Source: Flavisolibacter sp. (GTDB lineage Bacteria > Bacteroidota > Bacteroidia > Chitinophagales > Chitinophagaceae). From it: a stretch of 13,208 nt of DNA. Within the stretch, counting starts at the first letter, position 1. The number at the start of each line of letters is the position of its first letter. Both the position numbers and the translations under genes were made by a program. Below are positions 1 to 6,236 of the stretch, one piece after another. Location of the stretch: NCBI GenBank assembly GCA_013695175.1, contig JACDAZ010000472.1, positions 1-13,208 of the forward strand, written 5' to 3'. Under the pieces are notes generated by a model. The model was not told the DNA's origin. It saw only the letters and a list, made by a program, of their open reading frames with translations, and ran no database searches.

Positions 1-1
1 A

Positions 2-205
2 GACAGTTCATTATTTTCTCCGGCAAGGGTTACTGTTATACATAATGGAGTGGTTATTCAAAACAATACTACTATTACGGGTAATACCCCTTATACCGGT
101 TTGCCAAAATACAAATTTCATGGAAAGGGACCCATCCAATTACAAGATCATGACGATCCCAGTGAACCAATCTCTTTTCGGAATATCTGGATCAGAGAAC
201 TTTAA
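2..205 (+). CDS. 3-keto-disaccharide hydrolase (DUF1080) domain protein, C-terminal end only
   Basis: This is the last 67 codons of a gene whose 5' part lies left of the window; it reads open from base 2 to a TAA at 203-205. The translation contains [14 protein letters not shown], then the segment [16 protein letters not shown], and ends FRNIWIREL. The G-P-I-x-L-Q-D-H followed by F-R-N-I-W-I-R is the hallmark final strand pair of the DUF1080 beta-sandwich (Pfam 3keto-disac_hyd, concanavalin-like fold). Members are usually secreted or lipid-anchored proteins of Bacteroidota and Planctomycetes, linked to cleavage of 3-keto-glycosides and found in glycan-utilisation loci. A different-frame ATG reading at 45-236 covers the same bases but has no family resemblance. 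The N-terminus, signal peptide and any extra domains cannot be seen. The family call is fairly sure; substrate is unknown. Confidence 0.85.
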   Translation, partial: DSSLFSPARVTVIHNGVVIQNNTTITGNTPYTGLPKYKFHGKGPIQLQDHDDPSEPISFRNIWIREL

Positions 206-523
206 TAATTTTATTTTTTACCGAGTAAAAGCATAAAAATTCTAGTAACATTTTTTATAGAAAGGGTTTTAAAAGCTTTAGTTCCGTATTCAATCAATCC
301 CTGTTTTCTGCTTAACCGGTAAGAATCGAGTTGGTTTATTCAAATTCAATACAGATTAGGATTTAAATTGAAATAATTTTTTGTTTTTAGGTTGTATGAT
401 CCTGTCTAACATCGACCAGGTTAATTAAAATGGTAAGAAAATCATTTGAAAAAGTTCTCTTAGCAAATACAATGAATCAGTAAACATCTATTTTTTAAAG
501 TAAGTGATTATATAACATCATAC
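206..523. other. AT-rich intergenic region upstream of the SGNH esterase
   Basis: This 318-base stretch lies between the DUF1080 stop and the esterase ATG. I see no coding remnant, no strong terminator hairpin and no clean Bacteroidota promoter (TTTG plus TAnnTTTG at normal spacing). It contains CGACCAGG followed by TTAATTAAAA at 413-430, which resembles a segment at 3645-3665, and the weak dyad TTGGTTTATTCAA near 330-342. The promoter of the downstream gene presumably lies here, but I cannot place it. Confidence 0.5.
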
Positions 524-1867
524 ATGAAACAATTACAGTTTGTTGTTTATTTGTTTATTTTAAATTCATTCTTGTTTACAGTAAATGCACAACCTTACTA
601 TAAACTGCCTTCTATAAAGGATACTGCACAATTCAATAAAGGCATTGCCCATACGGCATGGTTACTTACGTCATCAAATAAAAGTCATCCCAACACGGTA
701 CGTATTCTTGTTTACGGGCAATCCATAAGTGAACAGAATTGGTGGAAAGATGTAAAAAAGTTTGTTGAAAATAAATTCCCACTGGCACATATCATATTCA
801 TCAATAAAGCTATCGGTGGTTTCAGTTCCGATCGTTTAAAAATTATGGTTGAAAATGATGTTGTTTCTTTTTATCCGGATTTGATCTTGTTTCATGATTA
901 CGGAAATGAAGCCGACTATGAAAAAATTATACAGGTGATTCGAGGCCGGACAACAGCTGAAATTGCAGTGCAGACAGATCATATGGCGGTTCAAAACCAG
1001 GAGTGGCATGACAGGCACAACGAAGTGTGGTTGCCACAAATTGTAAAAAAGTACGGCCTGGCGCTGATAGACGTACGTCATGCATGGAAAACTTACCTGC
1101 AAGAAAACAAACTGAATTTAAAAGATTTACTGATTGATGGTGTCCATTTGAATGAGCACGGTAATTACCTTATGGCAGGTATCATAAAAAAATATTTTGA
1201 AACACTTTCTACGGCATTGCCCGTTGAGCCGTATACAACAATTTTAATAGAGGATAAACGATTAAACTTCAAAAAGAAACATTTGAATATACCAGTTATA
1301 GGTAACCGTATAGATTTTGTTTGGAAACCTAATGCAAGATCTGATCAACCTATTCTTGTGTATTTAAATCAAAAAAAACCTTCAGCAACCACAAGCTGTT
1401 ACTATTATACAAGACCTTCCCTGGATACGGCAACATTTTTTTTAAAAAAGATAGGTCAATTAATGGCGATGAAATTAACGGATAAAGCAAGGGAGGAAGA
1501 TTGGATGATGACAGTTACCTGGACAGATAGCGTTCAACAGCAAATTGGGTTTACACTCAATGGCTCATTAACAGGTGAAGATGGTAATGGCAGTAGCGAT
1601 ACCGTATTTATCTCCCGCTCCGGTAAAATTATCATAGAGCCCCACTTTTGGTTTAGGGCAAAAGAATTTGCCAATTTTCCGTGGTTGACAACCGGTGATG
1701 TATTACAGTGGCAGGTGCGTTCTATGTGTAAAGACAAAGTAAACCCCGCATCTTTCGTTACTACTGTTATTCAAGGAGTGGAAAACCGTTCACACCAGCT
1801 ACAATTGAAAGGCAAAGCAATTCGATACCTGGAATCTATAAAAGTTTATGCTCCACCTTTACAATAA
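524..1867 (+). CDS. secreted SGNH/GDSL-type hydrolase (probable carbohydrate esterase)
   Basis: This 447-residue protein begins with a type I signal peptide (hydrophobic core at residues 5-20, likely cut after NA-22 before QPYY). The SGNH fold signatures are visible in order. Block I is VYGQSIS with nucleophile candidate Ser67 (GQS instead of GDS). Block II is the Gly pair around residues 98-99 (AIGGFSS). A block III-like HDYGNEAD has Asn128. Block V is IDGVHLNEHG with Asp205 and His208. The SGNH domain covers about residues 55-228, and a further 215 residues form a beta-rich C-terminal region of unrecognised family. SGNH enzymes hydrolyse acyl esters; in such loci they usually remove acetyl groups from plant polysaccharides, here outside the cytoplasm. 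The gene stands alone on the + strand and faces the GH2-type gene. The start is the ATG just before the signal peptide. Fold is fairly sure; substrate is unknown. Confidence 0.8.
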   Translation: MKQLQFVVYLFILNSFLFTVNAQPYYKLPSIKDTAQFNKGIAHTAWLLTSSNKSHPNTVRILVYGQSISEQNWWKDVKKFVENKFPLAHIIFINKAIGGFSSDRLKIMVENDVVSFYPDLILFHDYGNEADYEKIIQVIRGRTTAEIAVQTDHMAVQNQEWHDRHNEVWLPQIVKKYGLALIDVRHAWKTYLQENKLNLKDLLIDGVHLNEHGNYLMAGIIKKYFETLSTALPVEPYTTILIEDKRLNFKKKHLNIPVIGNRIDFVWKPNARSDQPILVYLNQKKPSATTSCYYYTRPSLDTATFFLKKIGQLMAMKLTDKAREEDWMMTVTWTDSVQQQIGFTLNGSLTGEDGNGSSDTVFISRSGKIIIEPHFWFRAKEFANFPWLTTGDVLQWQVRSMCKDKVNPASFVTTVIQGVENRSHQLQLKGKAIRYLESIKVYAPPLQ

Positions 1868-1868
1868 A

Positions 1869-3170
1869 CTATGGCTTTACATAAAAAGGAATGTTTGCAG
1901 TTGCCCAATGGCCCTTTCCATCATATGCATATACAAACAAACGGTAAGTACCTTCTTTTGCTGGGCTAATAAATTCAATCTCTCTTTTATTGGTTGTATT
2001 GATTAGTCCAGATATTGCGATTGGCTTTTTTTCACCATTACCACCATATGGGAAAATGGTTCCCTCAGGTAGTATTTCCCAGTTATAGCGTAAACTGTCG
2101 CTGTCAGCATCACTAACCCATACTTCTGCTTTGTACGTTATTGATGGTTTCACATAAACATTATCATAAGCAGTTAAAGAATTCATCTTCAAAGAATCTA
2201 AACGGGGCACACGATTTTGCGGCCACCTGCCGGTCCATTCATATTGCATTACTTCTACGGCTTCTGTTTCCAAACCATTTTCATCAAACATGCCAAACCA
2301 GGTATGTGTCCGCTCCTGATGCTGGCGCCACAAAAAAACATAAGACCCAAGGCATCTATCTTTATCACCGGCAATAGCCTGTTCATAACGTTCTTTATAC
2401 TTTGCTGCTTTCATGCTGCTGGTTTCTTCAACTGGTACTTTCCACGCGGTTTTAGGCACCTGCCAAAAACCCGTAGGTCCCCATTCGGTAACAGCGTATG
2501 GCTTTTTCCAGCCATATTGGCGCAACCACCCGGGAACTTTTAATAAATCACCATATTCATTTACACCAAGCAGGTCAAGAGCAGGGCATTTAGTAATAAG
2601 GTCTTTTATTTTGCCTTCATCTATAGAGCCCACTACGGTCATTACAGGATGGTAAGGGTCTATCTTATGAATTTCTTTTGCCAATGCATTAACAGCATCC
2701 CAAACTTTTATATTGTAACGCTCTTTAACATTTGCCTGAATAAAATCCAACTCATTACCCAATGCCCACATCAACACCGCCGGATGGTTTTTTGTTCTCC
2801 GTACGATCTCCATCACTTTCTCATGTTGTAAACGTACGGCAGCCGTATCATCGTAGTTCATCCCATCACGCTCTGCCTTTACAGGCAGGTTCACCAGGGC
2901 TGTTAAACCAAGTGTATGAGCTTGATCTAAAACTTTTATGTTGCTTCCGGTGCGTATGGAGTTGCCCCCTTTTTCTTTTAATTTTTCCAGGTAGTTACTG
3001 CCTACTGCTCCCTTTATAAAATAGGGCTTATTGTTTACCAAAAGCTGAAAAGTTTGATTTTTTTTTACAATTCTTACTTTATTGATCTTTCCATTTTGTT
3101 GTGCTGTAACTAAAAGAAACTGGAATAATAATAAGGAAGTACAAATAATATATTTCATGAGAGAAAACAT
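1869..3170 (-). CDS. secreted GH2-type TIM-barrel glycoside hydrolase (clan GH-A), compact form
   Basis: This is a secreted hydrolase of about 433 residues. Its signal peptide core IICTSLLLFQFLLVTAQ ends near residue 23-24. The TIM barrel starts at FQLLVNNKPYFIKG, the entry motif of GH2 catalytic domains. MWALGNELDF carries the expected acid/base Glu (about residue 140), and PYAVTEWGP the expected nucleophile Glu (about 229). A C-terminal beta-sandwich follows from about residue 325 (VWVSDADSDSLRYNW through YRLFVYAYDGKG), resembling an Ig/cadherin-like module. Typical GH2 enzymes carry an N-terminal jelly-roll and an Ig domain before the barrel; both are absent, so this could belong to another clan GH-A family. 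The frame opens with TTG at 3185, but ATG at 3168-3170 or 3156-3158 fits the signal peptide better; I chose the first ATG. Its stop lies one base from that of the convergent esterase. Retaining exo-glycosidase activity is likely; the sugar is unknown. Confidence 0.78.
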   Translation of the reverse strand: MFSLMKYIICTSLLLFQFLLVTAQQNGKINKVRIVKKNQTFQLLVNNKPYFIKGAVGSNYLEKLKEKGGNSIRTGSNIKVLDQAHTLGLTALVNLPVKAERDGMNYDDTAAVRLQHEKVMEIVRRTKNHPAVLMWALGNELDFIQANVKERYNIKVWDAVNALAKEIHKIDPYHPVMTVVGSIDEGKIKDLITKCPALDLLGVNEYGDLLKVPGWLRQYGWKKPYAVTEWGPTGFWQVPKTAWKVPVEETSSMKAAKYKERYEQAIAGDKDRCLGSYVFLWRQHQERTHTWFGMFDENGLETEAVEVMQYEWTGRWPQNRVPRLDSLKMNSLTAYDNVYVKPSITYKAEVWVSDADSDSLRYNWEILPEGTIFPYGGNGEKKPIAISGLINTTNKREIEFISPAKEGTYRLFVYAYDGKGHWATANIPFYVKP

Positions 3171-3729
3171 TTTATAAAAGATCAAAGTCTATCGTTAATT
3201 AAAACTGCTAATTAAAATTTATGAATTATTGTATGCTTGTTAAAACACAGCTGTGATGCATGTTGCTGTATAATTTATTTTCAAGATAATCATGTAGCCT
3301 GAGCTGAACAATAGTAGCAGATGTTTGTACAGCTATCAACTTAATTCCCCTTACACGTACTCCTTAAATATAAATCTATTTTTCAGCACAAACACAAGTT
3401 ATAGCAACTCCTTATATTTATTTTAAATAATTACAATGAAGGATAAGTAATTTTATTTCATGCCTTTTTTAATTATATAATAGCAGCTTCATAATCATTA
3501 TTCCATACATAATATCGTTATCACTGTTTCTGCCTGCTAATGCTGGTTTAACTTTTGTTGGCGGACTGTTGGGAAATCAACCGGTAATGTACTAAATGTT
3601 GACGGTGGCGTAGCTATGGCCTTTGTAAGATGTGAAAAGTGAAACGACCAGAGGCTTAATTAAAACACTTTATAATTTTAGTGCAAAGCTAAAAAGATGC
3701 GGATATCATTCGTCTTTGACTCTGCTATG
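3171..3729. other. long intergenic gap between two minus-strand genes
   Basis: This gap of about 560 bases separates the GH2-type gene start from the alpha/beta-hydrolase stop. Its left part (3171-3520) is AT-rich and presumably holds the promoter of the GH2-type gene. It contains a 10-base perfect palindrome CACAGCTGTG at 3246-3255 and two close copies of TAATTAAAA (about 3194-3214); each could occur by chance. The right part holds the + strand dehydrogenase remnant listed separately. No RNA gene or strong terminator was recognised. Confidence 0.55.
3527..3642 (+). pseudogene. decayed C-terminus of a short-chain dehydrogenase/reductase
   Basis: On the + strand, 3574-3642 reads K-STGNVLNVDGGVAMAFVR-CEK then TGA. 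The pattern T-G-x-x-x-x-V-D-G-G followed by a short hydrophobic tail is the classic C-terminal signature of classical SDR enzymes, where the loop closes over the cofactor. Just upstream, another frame (3527-3573) reads FLPANAGLTFVGGLLG, which would fit the preceding helix of an SDR if one frameshift lay near 3570-3576. Further upstream no Rossmann glycine motif or YxxxK catalytic motif is visible, and stops are frequent. The simplest reading is the 3' stub of a sugar or alcohol dehydrogenase gene that was lost by deletion and decay. It is oriented opposite to its flanking genes. The match is short, so a chance likeness remains possible. Confidence 0.5.
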
Positions 3730-4662
3730 TTAGTTAATGAAATGCATTTTTTTCAACCATTTTTCTACAAGGTCCATCCATAATACATGGCTGGCTTTAT
3801 TATACATGCCGTATCCATGGCCACCTTTTTCATACAGGTACAATTCTACCGGAACATTATTCCTTTTTAATGCTTCGGCAAATACCAAACTGTTCTCCAC
3901 TTTTACATCATCATCTTTGGCATGAACTAAAAAAGTGGGTGGTGTTTTAGCCGTTACCTGGAGGTCATTTGAAAATTCTCTAATCAATTGGGGAGAAGCA
4001 TTTTTACCTAATAATTTTTCGTTGGAGCTTATTTGCAGACCATTATGTGTAAAGGTGGTAACAGGATATACCAGTACCATAAAATCAGGACGGAGGTTTG
4101 TCTTTTTTGGATTGTGGATATAAGCTTTTTGGAAATGAGTTCCGGCCGTTGATGCTAAATGACCGCCAGCAGAAAAACCTAAAATGCCAATCCTGTTTTT
4201 ATCAATACCCCAGGCTGATGCATTTTCTCTTACTACCTGTAAAGCCCTTTGAGCATCCTGTAATGGTCCAATAGATGTATTAATCATAGTTTTTTCATCT
4301 GGTATACGGTACTTCAGTACAAACGCCGCTATCCCCATTTCATTAAACCGTTTGGCTACATGGGCACCTTCGTGTCCGGCAGCAAGTACCCAATAGCCGC
4401 CGCCCGGACAAATTATAACGGCAGCACCGGTACATTTTTCTTTAGGAGGTAAGTAAATAGAAAGTGTAGGACGACTAACCTTATGAATAATTAATACGCT
4501 GTCCTTGTTGATTTCAGAAGTTTCTTCATCCAGAGAAGGTATTGAATTGGGTATGGGACCTTTATATAATGGAATTGCTTCTTGTGCAAAAAGGAGTGTG
4601 GTATTGATAAATGTGAGCTTAAAAAGTATAATATAAAGAAGAGACTTAAAAGTAAAATTCAT
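3730..4662 (-). CDS. secreted alpha/beta-hydrolase, acetyl-xylan-esterase/BD-FAE-like
   Basis: This 310-residue protein has a signal peptide (to about residue 26, LLFAQ|EAI) and an alpha/beta-hydrolase domain. The oxyanion motif is CPGGGY (85-90, equivalent to HGGG). HEGAHVAKRFNEMGIAAFVLKYR follows. The nucleophile elbow is GFSAGGH with Ser164. The acidic residue lies in the AKDDDVKVENS cluster (Asp250-252), and the catalytic His is His282 in KGGHGYG. Length and motif spacing match secreted Bacteroidota esterases related to feruloyl/acetyl-xylan esterases. They remove acetyl or feruloyl groups from plant polysaccharides. It is the last gene of the minus-strand run, its ATG only 15 bases after the stop of the beta-helix gene, so it is very probably cotranscribed with it. 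The substrate within the esterase group cannot be read from sequence. Confidence 0.85.
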   Translation of the reverse strand: MNFTFKSLLYIILFKLTFINTTLLFAQEAIPLYKGPIPNSIPSLDEETSEINKDSVLIIHKVSRPTLSIYLPPKEKCTGAAVIICPGGGYWVLAAGHEGAHVAKRFNEMGIAAFVLKYRIPDEKTMINTSIGPLQDAQRALQVVRENASAWGIDKNRIGILGFSAGGHLASTAGTHFQKAYIHNPKKTNLRPDFMVLVYPVTTFTHNGLQISSNEKLLGKNASPQLIREFSNDLQVTAKTPPTFLVHAKDDDVKVENSLVFAEALKRNNVPVELYLYEKGGHGYGMYNKASHVLWMDLVEKWLKKMHFIN

Positions 4663-4677
4663 GTATGAATTGTAAAC

Positions 4678-6195
4678 TTATCTGATGAAAATGTTTTCTG
4701 TGTTCTCGAGGTAAAATTTTGCTTCTTCCAATTTGCTTATTTTCCTGCCATGAACCTTTAAATTTTCCACCCTTACATTTCTTATTTTATGTTCTTCATC
4801 AGAACCATAGAAGATGGAAAAAGGGAAGATGCCATCGGTTATTTGTATGTTTTTTAAAACAACATCGCTAACGTGGCCTCGAAATTTTGCATGGTAGCTT
4901 TTTTTGTCTGCAGGAACCTTCAATACACCATCCCATGCACCATTTAAATATAAACGTTTTCTTTCCTCCGGATCCCGGGTGCCGTCTTGTGAATATTGGG
5001 AACGGAAAATAGCAATGTCAAAAAGTTTATGGCGTGCGTCTTCAATACGAATATCTTCAAAAACTATATTTTTCACATGTCCGGTGCCTGCATTATGAAT
5101 GCTGATAGCTGCGCCGGATTCTACATGAATAATATCAATGTTACGAAAGATTATATTTTTAATTTCATCAGCATTCAGTTCAAAACCAATCTCTATGGCA
5201 TTGCCCCATAAAGCATTCCAGAATGTATTGTTTTGCACCAGTACATCATCCACTGCTACTGATGAAGGGTAATCCATATGTGCCTTTATTACTACGCAAT
5301 CATCTTTCGTTCTGATAAAGCAATTATTGATGTTTACTTTTCTGCTGCGGACAATATCAATTCCATCATCACTTGCCTGGTCACTGATTATTTTGACATT
5401 GTTGATATTTACGTTCGTACAATTAATAGGCACTACTTGCCATGAAGTACTGTTGGAAAGGGTGATACCCTCAATGCTTACATTCTGGCAATCGATAAAT
5501 TCTAAAAACCGGTGGTAACCGCCTTTCATTGTCTGGAGCACGGAAGTATCAAATGTGCTTGATTTTAAAATCGAGTCATTTAACCGGCTGTTATACGTAC
5601 CATCCATAATGCCATGCCCCAACACTTTAATATTTTTTGCACCTTTTGCCTTAACTACACCTATAACAACGGCTCCTCCTTCAATGTAAAGCGTCTGATT
5701 GCTTTTTAATTCTATGATACCCGGATAATAGACTTTTCCGGCTTCATAATGAATAACATCAGGATTATTTTTAGCAGGTTTGTTTTTTTCAGGTGCATTT
5801 GCAAAAAGAAAAAGGGGCATTTTTAAACTGCCATTAAGTTCTATACTTAGTTGTTGCGGTTTTGTTATCCGCAACCTGATGGTACTGTCTTTGAATGTGA
5901 CTTTTACGCCTGCAGACAAAGGCCTTACATCTACCCATTTGATATCACGATTAGCTTTTATAATGATTTCAACCGGGCTTTGCAGATCGAAGGAACAAAA
6001 TGCCGCCGGCACTGGAGAAGCATATACAAAAGCTTCTTTTCCATTTACCTGCACCTGGTAAGCATCAGATGCCTGCAAACCTGCTGGCGCAGGGTAGATC
6101 TGGGCTTGCCCTTTCGATAGCAATGAGGCATTGAATACTAAAAGGAAAATAAAAGATTTATTAAATGGTGAAGAAGTATTTGAAGTTTGTTTCAT
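4678..6195 (-). CDS. secreted right-handed beta-helix glycosidase, GH28-like (divergent)
   Basis: The protein has 505 residues from the ATG at 6193-6195; an in-frame GTG nine bases earlier adds only three residues and is less likely. A signal peptide ends near residue 31 (KGQA|QIYP). Residues about 35-135 look like a beta-sandwich, then a right-handed beta-helix follows from about 145 with repeated N-V-x-I/I-x-N-V coils and LGHGIMDG near 192-199. The acid cluster of GH28 is present: Asp277 in SDDGID and Asp298-Asp299 in TKDDC. The GH28 GHG histidine is replaced by GNAIEIG (about 332-337), and the RIK substrate-binding motif by GAAISIH (361-367). GH28 enzymes hydrolyse pectic galacturonan by inversion. 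Here the missing Arg/Lys suggests another substrate, and a sandwich-plus-helix plan also recalls GH49. Middle gene of the operon. Beta-helix hydrolase is sure; exact family is not. Confidence 0.8.
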   Translation of the reverse strand: MKQTSNTSSPFNKSFIFLLVFNASLLSKGQAQIYPAPAGLQASDAYQVQVNGKEAFVYASPVPAAFCSFDLQSPVEIIIKANRDIKWVDVRPLSAGVKVTFKDSTIRLRITKPQQLSIELNGSLKMPLFLFANAPEKNKPAKNNPDVIHYEAGKVYYPGIIELKSNQTLYIEGGAVVIGVVKAKGAKNIKVLGHGIMDGTYNSRLNDSILKSSTFDTSVLQTMKGGYHRFLEFIDCQNVSIEGITLSNSTSWQVVPINCTNVNINNVKIISDQASDDGIDIVRSRKVNINNCFIRTKDDCVVIKAHMDYPSSVAVDDVLVQNNTFWNALWGNAIEIGFELNADEIKNIIFRNIDIIHVESGAAISIHNAGTGHVKNIVFEDIRIEDARHKLFDIAIFRSQYSQDGTRDPEERKRLYLNGAWDGVLKVPADKKSYHAKFRGHVSDVVLKNIQITDGIFPFSIFYGSDEEHKIRNVRVENLKVHGRKISKLEEAKFYLENTENIFIR

Positions 6196-6236
6196 GATTG
6201 TCACTATTTATGTGATGTGTAGGTAAATTTTCTTTC

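Noticed and set aside
45..236. ATG-initiated 63-codon frame at the left edge
   Set aside because: It overlaps the DUF1080 C-terminus in another frame, and only the frame starting at base 2 shows family motifs.
3171..3185. TTG start for the GH2-type gene at 3185
   Set aside because: In-frame ATG codons 15 and 27 bases downstream give a cleaner signal peptide, and no ribosome-binding signal favours TTG.
3246..3255. Perfect palindrome CACAGCTGTG upstream of the GH2-type gene
   Set aside because: About a dozen ten-base palindromes are expected by chance in a window of this size, and nothing else supports an operator.
3666..3683. Possible terminator after the esterase gene (CACT ... AGTG)
   Set aside because: The stem has only four base pairs and is too weak for an intrinsic terminator.
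6196..6204. GTG start for the beta-helix gene
   Set aside because: The ATG three codons later is preferred; the extra residues add nothing to the signal peptide.
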